DNA of 64,000 bases from Candidatus Neomicrothrix sp. UBA2517 (GTDB lineage Bacteria > Actinomycetota > Acidimicrobiia > Acidimicrobiales > UBA8592), in the NCBI GenBank assembly GCA_002341185.1, contig DDNP01000025.1:1-64000 (forward strand). The letters run 5' to 3'. Below, piece after piece: positions 17,825-27,256 of the stretch (positions are counted from its first letter, which is position 1; every line of letters starts with the position of its first letter). The position numbers and the translations under genes are program-made. The notes under the pieces were generated by a model. It saw nothing but the letters and a program-made list of their open reading frames with translations. It did not search any database and was not told the DNA's origin.

Positions 17825-19468
17825 TTACTGCCCTGCCTCTTCAAGAAGATTGCGGATGCTGTTAAAGCAATCTTTGCCTGCGGTCTCGCCATCGCTTTCA
17901 AGACAGTTCTCAACTTCTTGACCCTGTATATCTACAGTCAAAGATTTCACAACGGCATCATCAGTTGTGGAAAAGATTGGTCTTGGGTATAAACCGAAGA
18001 AAAGAATCAGTGCAAGTATTGGAGCCCAAGTGATCCACTCGTAACGTTTTACATCTGTAATTGCAGGGTCATCTTTAAACTCATCAGTAGGTGTTCCCAT
18101 AGCTGTTTTTTGTAACATCCAAAGTAGGTATCCTGCAGCTAGAACCGTTCCTAAAGCTGCCACAACCATGTAAACTCTGAAAGTGGTTTCGGAAAGGATT
18201 CCAGCTGGATTATAGCTTGCCAGAATAGCTGGGAATTCACCCCAGAACCCGGCTAGGCCGGGTAGGCCTAATGATGCCATGGCACAGAAGCCTAGTATCC
18301 AACCCATACGTGGTGCAGATATGAGAAGACCCCCTAGTCGCCCCATATCAAGTGTGTGGTACCTGTCTTTCATGGAACCAGCAAGGAAAAATAACATTCC
18401 TGTTATAAGTCCATGAGCAACCATTCCGAAGATTGCGGCATTAATGCCGAAGTCAGTGAGGGTCGCTATACCGAGCATTACAAAACCCATGTGAGCAACA
18501 GAAGAGAATGCTATGAGACGTTTCATATCACGTTGGGCCAAGCACCCTAAAGCTCCGTATATGATCCCGATGACTGCGAGTAACCCTATGAACGGGGCCC
18601 ACGCCGCTGCAGCCTCTGGCAACATTGGGATTGCGATTCGAATAAATCCATAAGTTCCTAATTTTAGAAGTACTGCGGCAAGAATCACTGATCCTACTGT
18701 TGGGGCCTGCGTATGTGCATCGGGGAGCCAGGTATGAAATGGGAACATTGGTACTTTCACACCAAATCCCACGAACATTCCAGCAAAAATCCATAGTTGT
18801 GCTGTTCGGCTTATTCCAAGAGTTGCTCCCTCTGAGAGGGCAACCATTGAGAACGTTTGTGCTTGATCTCCAACGATTGTTCCGTCTGCCAAGAAGTAAA
18901 GTGCAAGAAAACTTACAAGCATCAATGCAGAACCGAACATGGTGTAAAGGAAGAATTTTAGTGATGCATACCTCCTGTCGTCGCCACCCCATACAGCGAT
19001 CATGAAGAACATTGGAAGTAGTACGACTTCGAAGAAGACAAAGAAAAGTATGAGGTCTTGAGCTACGAAGGTTCCTATCATTCCTGTTTCTAGGATAAGA
19101 ATTAAGGAGAGGATTGCTTTAGGATTTCTTGGTTCGGGGAAATGACCGAATGTGTAGAAAATACACAGGGGAACGATAACCACTGTTAAAGCAATTAGAG
19201 GAAGTGACATCCCGTCTACGCCTAGGATGTAACGACTATTGATAACTCCGATCCAATCCTCGTCAGTGACGAATTGAAGATCAGCTGATTTCCCATAGTC
19301 GAAAACGAACAGCATGAACGCACCTAGCGCTGCTGTTATTAGGGTTGTTAGAAGGGCAACGCCTTTGATTAAATCTTCTTGCGCTTTTGGGATAGCCATT
19401 ACAGCAGCTGCCCCCGCAAGAGGAAGAAAGATCATAAGGCTAAGGAGCCAATTGTTATCAAAATCCAT
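17825..19468 (-). CDS. nuoM: NADH-quinone oxidoreductase subunit M (11-subunit complex)
   Basis: An antiporter-like proton-pumping subunit, 547 residues. Diagnostic stretches are FFVFFEVVLLPMFFMIAVWGG, which carries the essential glutamate of helix 5, and FPFHTWLPDAHTQAPTVGSV and AFSSVAHMGFVMLG. The C-terminal tail (about 500-547) is hydrophilic, with two cysteines and many acidic residues (VENCLESDGETAGKDCFN), and extends past the last membrane helix. That tail is not part of the classical subunit and is of unknown role. AGGAG lies 9 nt before the ATG. Confidence 0.96.
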   Translation of the reverse strand: MDFDNNWLLSLMIFLPLAGAAAVMAIPKAQEDLIKGVALLTTLITAALGAFMLFVFDYGKSADLQFVTDEDWIGVINSRYILGVDGMSLPLIALTVVIVPLCIFYTFGHFPEPRNPKAILSLILILETGMIGTFVAQDLILFFVFFEVVLLPMFFMIAVWGGDDRRYASLKFFLYTMFGSALMLVSFLALYFLADGTIVGDQAQTFSMVALSEGATLGISRTAQLWIFAGMFVGFGVKVPMFPFHTWLPDAHTQAPTVGSVILAAVLLKLGTYGFIRIAIPMLPEAAAAWAPFIGLLAVIGIIYGALGCLAQRDMKRLIAFSSVAHMGFVMLGIATLTDFGINAAIFGMVAHGLITGMLFFLAGSMKDRYHTLDMGRLGGLLISAPRMGWILGFCAMASLGLPGLAGFWGEFPAILASYNPAGILSETTFRVYMVVAALGTVLAAGYLLWMLQKTAMGTPTDEFKDDPAITDVKRYEWITWAPILALILFFGLYPRPIFSTTDDAVVKSLTVDIQGQEVENCLESDGETAGKDCFNSIRNLLEEAGQ

Positions 19469-19480
19469 TTTTAGTTTCTC

Positions 19481-21793
19481 CTAGACAAACACAATAAATA
19501 AGCCAGCCAAAATTACGGTGGCTGCGAACATAATGGCGGCGTATTGGTGAACTTTACCGCGTTGAACAATAGTACGAGTGGTTTCACCAAGACCTTCAGA
19601 TGCTTTACCTGATAGGTTTACCGCTCCGTCAACCAAGTTCTGGTCAATTTTTTCATAAACAAAAGTTGCTGAATTTGTCGCTTGTTTACCTACTTGGTTT
19701 ACAAATCCATCAATACCTTTTTGGTTCGTCCAGTATGCAGCATCTGCTATCGGGCCTTTAGTCCCGTTAGCAATAATGTCGGTATAAAGATGATCCAAAT
19801 AATATTTTTGTTTAAGAACTGTGTGCCCAGCTTTTGCCAATTTATTTCTTTGGGTGAGTCCATTAGCTAATTCAGTTGCTGCTGGACTTTGGGCATTTAC
19901 TTTAATAAAGAAATATCGGGCTGCTAGACCTACTCCTGTGAGCGCAATCAGAGTTGAAAAGATAGCTAACGTCCAGCTTGGCGTACCGTGAGCGATTGCT
20001 GGGAAATATGTAGCGACGGGTTCTACGTAGTGGCCGAATCTCTCTTGCCAGTTTGTAGTATTTCCGGTGAGGAACCCGACTGGCAGATTTAAAAAGCCTG
20101 CACCTATCGCCATAACTGAAAGTATTATTAGTGGAATGGTTATTCTCTTACCTGATTCGTGAGGGTCTCCATGGCCGTGAGTATCTCCTCGGAATTCACC
20201 GAAGAACGTGAGGTATATTACCCTTGTCATATAGGCGCATGTAAGTGCAGCTCCGATGAGTCCCATTATCAGTGCAAATACGTAGGATCCGTTTCCGCCA
20301 GTTCCCCCGAAAAGGCCCCATCCGCCAGTTCCGACCAAAATCTCATCTTTTGACCAGAAACCAGCAAGAGGTGGGAGACCCATTAGCGCTATTGTGCAAA
20401 TTACAAATGTTTTATATGTGGTGGGCATGAATTTTCTCATACCACCCATAGATTTTTTCATATCGAAACTATGGACAGAGTGGCTTACTGACCCTGCTCC
20501 AAGGAAAAGTCCTGCTTTGAAAAAAGCGTGCGTAAAGAGGTGGAACACTGCAGCCGTCCACGCTCCTACTCCAAGTGCCATAACCATGTAACCTAACTGT
20601 GAGACTGTTGAATACGCGAGCACTTTTTTGATATCGTCTTGCACGAAAGCTAACAGACCTGCTCCAACTAGGGTTACAGATCCTATAAGAGCGAGTATAT
20701 TGAAGCCAGATCCCGCGATGTCGTAGCCCTCAAAAAAGACTCCGTAAAGTCGAGCGACCATGTATATTCCTGCTACGACCATTGTGGCTGCGTGAATGAG
20801 TGCTGAAACCGGCGTTGGCCCTGCCATCGCATCTGGTAACCAGGTGTGAAGAATGAATTGCCCGGATTTTGACATGACTGCAGCGGTTAAGCATAAAGAA
20901 GCTATCAAGAGTGTATTTTGACCAATTTCGTTATTGATAGCTGCCTCATTAATATCAACGATGCTCCACGACCCTGCTGACCAGAACAGTATTATCATCC
21001 CAACTAAAAGTCCCATATCCCCTACGCGATTGGTAAGGAATGCCTTTAGTGCAGCATCAGAGTTTGGTTTTTCTTCCCACCAATGCCCTATTAACGCAAA
21101 TGAGCATACCCCTACTAATTCCCAACCAACGATTGTCTGGAGTATATTCTCACTGAGGACGAAGAAAAGCATTGAGGCAGAGAACAAACTTAAAAACGCG
21201 AAGTAATGCGTATACCTGCGGTCCCCTGAGACGTAGTCTGTTGAATATATGTGGACTAATAAGGAAATTACAGTAACTACGAAGAGCATCATTACCGCTA
21301 GGCCGTCAACCATGATCCCGACTTGGAATTTCTTGCCTCCAGTCTCCCACCACGTAAACCTTTCAATTACAGCGTCAACAGCAACTGCTTCGTACCCTGA
21401 TTCATCGCCAGCAGCATAAATGTTTACCTCTTCGGCTGATGCCACTTCGATAGATTCTCCCAAGGTATTTTCTTCAAGATCTGGTGAGGAAGCATCACTG
21501 TATTTCTTTTCGGATTCATAGGATGACCCCTTTTGGTAATTTTCACTTGCATTATCAACTTGGTTTATCCATTGACCAACACAACAAATTGCGAGGATAA
21601 GAGAAAGAGCGATAGCTGTTATACCAAACTCTGCTCCTTTGTACTTCATCTTTTTTCCAAAGAATAAGATCAGAACAAAAGATAGCGCAGGTAGCGCTGG
21701 GATTAACCAGGCTGTCTCTAGGAACCACCCAGTTGCTTGAACTGATTTTGTAGGTACTGCTTCTGCGAGAGCGAATAGACTTGTCATGGTCAT
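19481..21793 (-). CDS. nuoL: NADH-quinone oxidoreductase subunit L (11-subunit complex), with acidic insertion
   Basis: The distal antiporter-like subunit with the long lateral helix, 770 residues against about 610-650 in most bacteria. It shows GWELVGVCSFALIGHWWEE, LHTWLPDAMAGPTPVSALIHAATMV and YSTVSQLGYMVMALGVGAW. The extra length is partly an insertion at about 80-143 between the second and third helices that is rich in Glu, Asp and Ser and probably lies on one face of the membrane. The C-terminal lateral helix and last TM (about 640-770) are present. It overlaps nuoK by 4 nt (ATGA). Confidence 0.96.
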   Translation of the reverse strand: MTMTSLFALAEAVPTKSVQATGWFLETAWLIPALPALSFVLILFFGKKMKYKGAEFGITAIALSLILAICCVGQWINQVDNASENYQKGSSYESEKKYSDASSPDLEENTLGESIEVASAEEVNIYAAGDESGYEAVAVDAVIERFTWWETGGKKFQVGIMVDGLAVMMLFVVTVISLLVHIYSTDYVSGDRRYTHYFAFLSLFSASMLFFVLSENILQTIVGWELVGVCSFALIGHWWEEKPNSDAALKAFLTNRVGDMGLLVGMIILFWSAGSWSIVDINEAAINNEIGQNTLLIASLCLTAAVMSKSGQFILHTWLPDAMAGPTPVSALIHAATMVVAGIYMVARLYGVFFEGYDIAGSGFNILALIGSVTLVGAGLLAFVQDDIKKVLAYSTVSQLGYMVMALGVGAWTAAVFHLFTHAFFKAGLFLGAGSVSHSVHSFDMKKSMGGMRKFMPTTYKTFVICTIALMGLPPLAGFWSKDEILVGTGGWGLFGGTGGNGSYVFALIMGLIGAALTCAYMTRVIYLTFFGEFRGDTHGHGDPHESGKRITIPLIILSVMAIGAGFLNLPVGFLTGNTTNWQERFGHYVEPVATYFPAIAHGTPSWTLAIFSTLIALTGVGLAARYFFIKVNAQSPAATELANGLTQRNKLAKAGHTVLKQKYYLDHLYTDIIANGTKGPIADAAYWTNQKGIDGFVNQVGKQATNSATFVYEKIDQNLVDGAVNLSGKASEGLGETTRTIVQRGKVHQYAAIMFAATVILAGLFIVFV

Positions 21794-22089
21794 CCCTTCA
21801 TCTGGTCTATTTCAGACAAATCAACACTTTTCTTATTCCTGAATATTAGAAGGACGATTGCTAGTCCTACGCCTACTTCTGCTGCTGCTATTGCGATTAC
21901 GAATAATGCGAATACTTCTCCTGCGATATTATCTGTAAGGGCTGAGAACGCTACTAAATTTATGTTTACTGCGTTCAGTATCAACTCAATGGACATAAGA
22001 ACCATTACACCATTTTTTCGAGCAAGTACGCCGTAGATTCCTATACAAAAGAGGACTGAACTTAACAAAAGATATTGAGCAATAGTCAT
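21790..22089 (-). CDS. nuoK: NADH-quinone oxidoreductase subunit K (11-subunit complex)
   Basis: A 99-residue three-helix membrane subunit of the proton-channel region. The pattern GIYGVLARKNGVMVLMSIEL followed by NAVNINLVAFS contains the membrane-embedded glutamate of helix 2. A second conserved glutamate is in the FVIAIAAAEVGVGLAIVL segment. It overlaps nuoJ upstream and nuoL downstream by 4 nt each (ATGA), which indicates tight translational coupling. Confidence 0.95.
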   Translation of the reverse strand: MTIAQYLLLSSVLFCIGIYGVLARKNGVMVLMSIELILNAVNINLVAFSALTDNIAGEVFALFVIAIAAAEVGVGLAIVLLIFRNKKSVDLSEIDQMKG

Positions 22090-22583
22090 GCTACTTCCTT
22101 CCTAGCTATGACGACTGCACCTATTAGCGCTGCTAGAAGAAGGACTGATACTGCTTCAAAAGGAATGATGTAGTCAGAAAAGATTGAATCTGAAACCATT
22201 GCTGCATTTGTGACTGTCTCCTTGGGAAGTTCTTTCCCTCGGTAGCTGTCAATAATTGAATAAGACATGACGGCGAACATAAGTGTCCCTATCACCGCTG
22301 GTAAGACTCTGTTAGGCATATTGATGTTTTCCTCATCGCCAATGCTGGCCTTTGTGAGCATGACGCCGAAGAGAAGTAGAACGATTACCGCTCCGATATA
22401 AACCAAGATTTGTGTCACACCAACGAATTCGGCTCCTAACAATAGGAATTGGCCAGCTACTCCAGCAAGGACAAGTACTAGCCATAGTGCGGCATGAACA
22501 ATATTGTTTGTCGTTACTACTTTGAGTGCTGAAACGATCATTAGTAGCGCAAGGATCGCAAAGAACACATTTTGTGCAACCAT
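22086..22583 (-). CDS. nuoJ: NADH-quinone oxidoreductase subunit J (11-subunit complex)
   Basis: A 165-residue membrane subunit with five predicted helices. The third helix, which carries the pi-bulge, is recognised in VTQILVYIGAVIVLLLFGVML. The protein is short and lacks the acidic tail seen on its paralogue in the 14-subunit operon. The start overlaps the nuoI stop by one base (TAATG). Confidence 0.95.
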   Translation of the reverse strand: MVAQNVFFAILALLMIVSALKVVTTNNIVHAALWLVLVLAGVAGQFLLLGAEFVGVTQILVYIGAVIVLLLFGVMLTKASIGDEENINMPNRVLPAVIGTLMFAVMSYSIIDSYRGKELPKETVTNAAMVSDSIFSDYIIPFEAVSVLLLAALIGAVVIARKEVA

Positions 22584-23119
22584 TATCGCGGTACCTTTCT
22601 TACTTTTTGCTCTGATCCATCTTCGTACTCTTCGAAATCAGGGACGGTTTCCATCCATTCGCCTAGTCTTTCTTTATCGTGAAGCAGGTCAGCTAGTTTC
22701 AATTCGGAGAATTCGTACTCTGGAGTCCAAAATAATGCATCAAATGGGCATACTTCTACACAGATACCGCAGAACATGCAGAGTGAGTAGTCAATATCAA
22801 ACCTGTCTAATGCATTGACTTGTCGAGGTTTTCCACCTTCGCGACGTGGTGGTGCTAATTCTTTATGCCCTTCGATATAAATGCACCAATCCGGACATTC
22901 TCGAGCGCATAGCATGCAGGCAGTACAGTTTCCTTCATGGAGAGCTATGACTCCTCTTGCGCGAGCTGGTGGAGCTTCTTTGACGTGAGGGTATTGGACA
23001 GTTAGTGCTCCTTCACTTGGTTTGGGGATTGGTTTAAGTAATCCTCCTGGAAAGAGCGTTTTTATCATCGTTCTGAAAGTAACTTTTAATCCTTTGAGTA
23101 TCCCTGGTAATTGTGACAT
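22583..23119 (-). CDS. nuoI: NADH-quinone oxidoreductase subunit I (11-subunit complex)
   Basis: A 178-residue peripheral-arm subunit that carries two [4Fe-4S] clusters (N6a, N6b) and passes electrons to NuoB. The two motifs are [12 protein letters not shown] (about 60-71) and [12 protein letters not shown] (about 104-115). In complexes without NuoEFG, NuoI is the likely entry point for electrons from a soluble donor such as ferredoxin. The C-terminus is an acidic and then basic tail (about 140-178). It lies 52 nt after nuoH. Confidence 0.95.
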   Translation of the reverse strand: MSQLPGILKGLKVTFRTMIKTLFPGGLLKPIPKPSEGALTVQYPHVKEAPPARARGVIALHEGNCTACMLCARECPDWCIYIEGHKELAPPRREGGKPRQVNALDRFDIDYSLCMFCGICVEVCPFDALFWTPEYEFSELKLADLLHDKERLGEWMETVPDFEEYEDGSEQKVRKVPR

Positions 23120-23171
23120 CAGTTCAGACCTCCATTGGTTTGAAGTTTCCTATCATTTATTCGTTGATGGT

Positions 23172-24209
23172 TCATACCGCCACCTTTAGAACACCTGTTA
23201 TTGCTATGTTTGCAAGACTTAATGGAATCAAGAATTTCCAAGCAAGGCGTTGTAGCTGATCTTCTCTGAATCTTGGGAAAGTGAAACGAAACCAGAAAAT
23301 GAGGAAGGCAATAAGCATCGTTTTGGTCGCTAGCACAAGCGGGCCAATAACGTTAAAAACTTGGCTTCCAGCATCTATCCCTGGAACGTACCAACCTCCG
23401 AAGAAGAGTACTGCTGCTATTGCTGAGAAAACACCTGCTGAGGCAAATTCTCCTATGAAGAACAGAAGGAACCTGATTCCGGAATATTCGGTGAGGTATC
23501 CCGTTACAAGTTCAGATTCGGCAACTGGCATATCAAACGGTGCCTGAGTAAGTTCCGCTTGAACAGCAATCATGAAGATAAAGAAACCGATGAACTGAGT
23601 GAGAATAAATGGGTTTCCTATCCCTCCCCAACCAAGAATCTCTCCTTCTGCCTGAGCTAGGACAATACCTTGCATATTCATGGTGCCAGCTTGGATTACT
23701 ACACCAACTACAGCGAGAATTAGTGGTAGCTCATAGGCAATAAGTTGCCCTGCTGCACGAATTCCTCCAAGTAATGAGTATTTGTTTGCTGAGGACCAGC
23801 CCGCCATTAAGATTCCGATGACAGAGACTGACGATACTGCCATTGCTAGGTAAATTCCTGCATCAAGGTCAACAAAGAGGGCATCTGGTCCTGCTGGTAT
23901 TACAACGACGAGTAAGAATGTTGACATTAATACAACAAATGGAGCTGCCGCAAAGACAAATTTGTCTGCTTTAGATGGGAAGATATCTTCTTTTTGTATC
24001 CATTTTCCAACTTCGGCCAATAGTTGTAGAGATCCGTATGGACCTGCTTCCATGGGGCCGAGTCGACTTTGCATAAAGGAAATAGCTTTGAACAAGTAAA
24101 GGTATACAATCGTTCCAGCTGGGAGAAGGACTGCTAAAAGCCCAATAGGGACTTTTATCAGGAAAGTTTCCTGCCACCATGAAGGATTGAGTGCGAGTAG
24201 TTCAATCAT
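23172..24209 (-). CDS. nuoH: NADH-quinone oxidoreductase subunit H (11-subunit complex)
   Basis: A 345-residue heel subunit that forms much of the quinone tunnel. Family signatures are RLGPMEAGPYGSLQLLAEVGK, AGWSSANKYSLLGGIRAAGQ and the acidic loop PFDMPVAESELVTGYLTEYSG. About eight membrane helices are predicted. It overlaps the nuoD stop by 4 nt (ATGA). In this operon nuoH follows nuoD directly because nuoE, nuoF and nuoG are missing. Confidence 0.96.
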   Translation of the reverse strand: MIELLALNPSWWQETFLIKVPIGLLAVLLPAGTIVYLYLFKAISFMQSRLGPMEAGPYGSLQLLAEVGKWIQKEDIFPSKADKFVFAAAPFVVLMSTFLLVVVIPAGPDALFVDLDAGIYLAMAVSSVSVIGILMAGWSSANKYSLLGGIRAAGQLIAYELPLILAVVGVVIQAGTMNMQGIVLAQAEGEILGWGGIGNPFILTQFIGFFIFMIAVQAELTQAPFDMPVAESELVTGYLTEYSGIRFLLFFIGEFASAGVFSAIAAVLFFGGWYVPGIDAGSQVFNVIGPLVLATKTMLIAFLIFWFRFTFPRFREDQLQRLAWKFLIPLSLANIAITGVLKVAV

Positions 24210-25381
24210 CGGTCAATGTCTCCGAGAATGAAGTATAAAGAGGCGAGAATAGAAATGATGTCAGGGACAAATACGTCTTTTAGTATCCATGGGGTGATGG
24301 ACATATTTGAGAAACTAGCTGACCGTATTTTGACTCTGAATGGGGTGAGATCACCTTTGCTTACGACATAGTAACCCATTTCGCCGAGGGGGTTTTCTGT
24401 TGCTACGTAGGCTTCTCCGGCTGGAACTTTTATTATTCGTGGGACTTTTGCCATGATTGGGCCAGAGGGTATTGATCCAAGAAGTTGGTCAATGATGTTG
24501 CATGCTTCTCGCGTTTCTTGAAGCCTGACCCAAAATCTCGCAAAGGAATCTCCATCAGGGTGTGTCCATACTTTCCAGTCGACTTGGTCATATACAAGCC
24601 CGACGTTGGCGTCGCGTCGTATATCCCAGTCAACACCTGATGCCCTTAGGTTAGCTCCTGATAAACCGTATGAGAGTGCTACATCTCCTGGGATTACGCC
24701 AATGTTTCGAGTGCGAGCTTGGAATATTTCATTCCCTAGAACAAGTTCTTCCATTTCATCGCAGAAAGACTTCATTCTTTCAAGCGCACCTCGTGTTTCT
24801 TCTATCCAGCCCTTTGGTAGATCATCTTTGAGCCCACCAATTCTGTCAAAGTTAGGGTGAAAACGCCCACCAGTGACTCTCTCAATTTGATTCAATACAA
24901 ATTCTCGATCTCGGAATGCGTAGAATACAGGTGTAGTTGCTCCTACTTGAACTGCCATGTCTCCAAGGAAAAGGCATACATTGGCTATTCTGCTTAGCTC
25001 GAAAAGGATAGTTCTTATCCATTGAGCCCGAGGTGGAGCTTCAACTTCCATGAGTTGCTCGGCAGCGAGGATGAAGGGAACTTCATTTGCGAAACTTCCT
25101 AACCAATCAATTCTGTTGATGAGGGTAGTTACCTGTGGGTAGGTCCGGACTTCAGTTAACTTCTCATATCCTCGGTGCATATAGCCCATTATTGGTTCAG
25201 CTGTGACAACTTTTTCGCCGTCAAGTTTTGCGATAATTCGCAGTGTCCCATGCGTTGCAGGGTGTTGAGGGCCCAGATTAAGTGTCATGCCTTCATCTGT
25301 TTCGACTTCTACGTTCACTCTTGCGTCTGCAGCTTGGGAAGCTATGTATGCAAGTTGTTCATTCTCAGTTGTTGTGCTCAT
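24206..25381 (-). CDS. nuoD: NADH-quinone oxidoreductase subunit D (11-subunit complex), HRG type
   Basis: The 49-kDa-type quinone-site subunit, 391 residues. It shows LNLGPQHPATHGTLRIIAKL with the quinone-site histidine, then IMGYMHRGYEKLTEVRTY, then the C-terminal ILGDIDR. Arg70 in MHRG aligns with Arg85 of mature bovine NDUFS2 (LLHRG), the residue dimethylated by NDUFAF7. The paralogue at 39817-41115 has Thr there. The [NiFe] cysteines of the ancestral hydrogenase are absent, as expected for complex I. It overlaps nuoC by 4 nt. Confidence 0.96.
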   Translation of the reverse strand: MSTTTENEQLAYIASQAADARVNVEVETDEGMTLNLGPQHPATHGTLRIIAKLDGEKVVTAEPIMGYMHRGYEKLTEVRTYPQVTTLINRIDWLGSFANEVPFILAAEQLMEVEAPPRAQWIRTILFELSRIANVCLFLGDMAVQVGATTPVFYAFRDREFVLNQIERVTGGRFHPNFDRIGGLKDDLPKGWIEETRGALERMKSFCDEMEELVLGNEIFQARTRNIGVIPGDVALSYGLSGANLRASGVDWDIRRDANVGLVYDQVDWKVWTHPDGDSFARFWVRLQETREACNIIDQLLGSIPSGPIMAKVPRIIKVPAGEAYVATENPLGEMGYYVVSKGDLTPFRVKIRSASFSNMSITPWILKDVFVPDIISILASLYFILGDIDR

Positions 25382-26136
25382 TTTTCTTCTCCAGGCATAG
25401 CTTCTACGTCAACGATTCCAGGCCATGGCTTCATTCTTCTGGAGAGCAATGGGTAGTCTTTTCTTAGGGGGTGTCCTTCAAAGTCTCCCGGTAAGTATAT
25501 ATTCCTAAGATCGGGGTGTTCATCAAATGTCACTCCGAACATTTCTCGGGCTTCTCGTTCATGCCAATTAGCTCCTGGGTAGACGGGGATAAGCGATAAT
25601 ACCCTTGGGCTTTGGTCATCAAGATCTGCCTTGATCATTATGCCTGCCGCGTTTGAAATGGAATAAAGTCGGCAGATGAGTTGGAAACGAGTATCTCCTC
25701 CCGTGTACCCCCATTCCATTTGTTCGGGTTCATTAGTATCTTGTTCAGGTTCAATGTCCTGTTCTGTTTCGAGTTCTCTTCCATATGGTGACGGCATCCA
25801 ATCGATAACAGATAACCAATCAAAGAATTTGCAATCCAGCTCATCTTTTAAGAATTCAGCTGTTTGTCTCCAATTATCGCTTGATACACGTATCCATAGG
25901 CCTCTGCCCGGTGCTATGTGCGAAGTTAGAACTGTTTCACCCAAACCCTCGAGTATTTGATTCAATATCTCTTCAGCTCTTTCATCTGTTTCAGGGATTT
26001 CTTCCTCGATAACTGCGACAGCTGAATCTGCTTCAATTGTTTCTGAGGGTGCTTGATCTGAGGTCGGTTGATTAGTTTCAGCGTTTTCTCTCGCTGCTTG
26101 AGCTCGTTTAAGCAGGTGTTCAGGGATCTCAGCCAT
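25378..26136 (-). CDS. nuoC: NADH-quinone oxidoreductase subunit C (11-subunit complex), with N-terminal tag peptide
   Basis: The 30-kDa-type subunit of the peripheral arm. The NuoC domain occupies about 75-252 and ends with REAREMFGVTFDEHPDLRN and the PLRKDYPL signature. The frame extends to 26163, but the start at 26136 is preferred since AAGAG lies 8 nt upstream and the protein then begins MAEIPEHLLKRAQAAR. Those first 13 residues (to RAQ) are identical to the start of the subunit-IV-like cytochrome b gene at 46142-46870 and close to that of the cytochrome c at 49255. A disordered, acidic linker follows (about 17-70). The paralogue at 41115-41621 lacks this tag. Confidence 0.94.
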   Translation of the reverse strand: MAEIPEHLLKRAQAARENAETNQPTSDQAPSETIEADSAVAVIEEEIPETDERAEEILNQILEGLGETVLTSHIAPGRGLWIRVSSDNWRQTAEFLKDELDCKFFDWLSVIDWMPSPYGRELETEQDIEPEQDTNEPEQMEWGYTGGDTRFQLICRLYSISNAAGIMIKADLDDQSPRVLSLIPVYPGANWHEREAREMFGVTFDEHPDLRNIYLPGDFEGHPLRKDYPLLSRRMKPWPGIVDVEAMPGEEK

Positions 26137-26171
26137 GATTTTTTCTCTTCCTAAGTTCTGCAATGAAAGGT

Positions 26172-26672
26172 TTATTCAACAACAATTGGGTCACCTCTCC
26201 AACGTTCCGCCATGTCTTCATTCATAATTCTTTCTTGAAGCAGGACAATTCCTTCAAGGAGCGCTTCGGGTCTTGGTGGGCACCCTGGAACATAAACATC
26301 TACGGGAATTATTTGGTCAACTCCTTTTGTCACGGAATAAGAGTCCCAATATGGTCCTCCACAATTTGCGCAAGACCCCATAGAAATAACATATTTAGGG
26401 TCAGGCATTTGTTCCCACAATCTTCTGACAGCAGGAGCCATTTTGTCAGTTACTGTCCCCGAAACTACCAAAAAGTCAGCTTGGCGTGGGCTTGCTGGGA
26501 GGGGTATTACTCCTAGTCGCATGACGTCATAGCGTGGTGATGCGAATGCCGCTCCCATTTCTATTGCGCAACATGCTAGTCCCCATTGATATACCCACAT
26601 TGAGTAACGTCGACTCATGTTTAATAGTTTCGTGAGTGATTTGGGCATTTTCCCAGATTCAACTAATCCCAT
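26172..26672 (-). CDS. nuoB: NADH-quinone oxidoreductase subunit B (11-subunit complex)
   Basis: It carries the terminal cluster N2 that reduces quinone. Cysteines are visible in [11 protein letters not shown], in [13 protein letters not shown] and in [10 protein letters not shown], which together are the family ligand set. The frame is open to 26732, overlapping nuoA, but ATG at 26672 has AAAGGA 6 nt upstream and gives a normal 166-residue protein ([15 protein letters not shown]). It lies 25 nt after nuoA and 35 nt before nuoC. Confidence 0.96.
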   Translation of the reverse strand: MGLVESGKMPKSLTKLLNMSRRYSMWVYQWGLACCAIEMGAAFASPRYDVMRLGVIPLPASPRQADFLVVSGTVTDKMAPAVRRLWEQMPDPKYVISMGSCANCGGPYWDSYSVTKGVDQIIPVDVYVPGCPPRPEALLEGIVLLQERIMNEDMAERWRGDPIVVE

Positions 26673-26697
26673 GTGTTTTCCTTTATAAGACGATGAT

Positions 26698-27063
26698 TTA
26701 AGTCCATTTAAGTACTCCTTTTCGCCACGCATATAGGAGTCCCAAGAGCAAAATAAAGATGAATATTGCCATTTCTACGAGACCAAAGAGGCCATATTGT
26801 TCAAGTCGTGTTGCCCATGGGAAGATAAAAACTGCTTCAACGTCGAACATAACGAAAAGCAGGGCAAATATGTAATACCTGATATTACTTTGGGCCCATC
26901 CCGTTCCGACAGGGTCAACTCCTGATTCATATGTTAGGTATTTTTGATCTTGTTTTCTTTGGGGTCTTATAAGAGCGCTAAGGCCTACGAATGCACCAAC
27001 AAGGGCAAAAGCAAGCACGCCAAAGACGGCGACTGTGAGATAGCTGCGTAGAAATTCAGACAC
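26698..27063 (-). CDS. nuoA: NADH-quinone oxidoreductase subunit A (11-subunit complex)
   Basis: A 121-residue subunit with three membrane helices and the family signature [21 protein letters not shown] followed by [18 protein letters not shown]. It opens the 11-gene operon. The start is GTG at 27063 with no Shine-Dalgarno sequence, so the mRNA may be leaderless or have a very short leader. The 193 nt upstream separate it from nuoN of the second operon and must hold its promoter; I see no clear consensus there. Confidence 0.94.
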   Translation of the reverse strand: MSEFLRSYLTVAVFGVLAFALVGAFVGLSALIRPQRKQDQKYLTYESGVDPVGTGWAQSNIRYYIFALLFVMFDVEAVFIFPWATRLEQYGLFGLVEMAIFIFILLLGLLYAWRKGVLKWT

Positions 27064-27256
27064 GTTGATAAATAGTAGTTACTTCGGGCCTTTTGGACCA
27101 AGGTGTAAAGCACAAGATAGCCGAAAGTAGAGGCTTAAACATGGTTAACTCAGGTTTAGTTCTAATTGTTTTTCGTTTGATAGACATGTTCTCCAAAGAT
27201 GTTGTAGTACTTATCTTGTAGCAATGTTGATGATCGGTAATCACATAGTTCATTTC

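Noticed and set aside
26163..26516. 117-codon plus-strand frame opposite nuoB
   Set aside because: It lies entirely antisense to nuoB, whose cysteine motifs are all intact, and has no recognisable pattern.
27056..27253. 65-codon minus-strand frame between the two nuo operons
   Set aside because: It has no ribosome site, its composition looks random, and it overlaps the start of nuoA.
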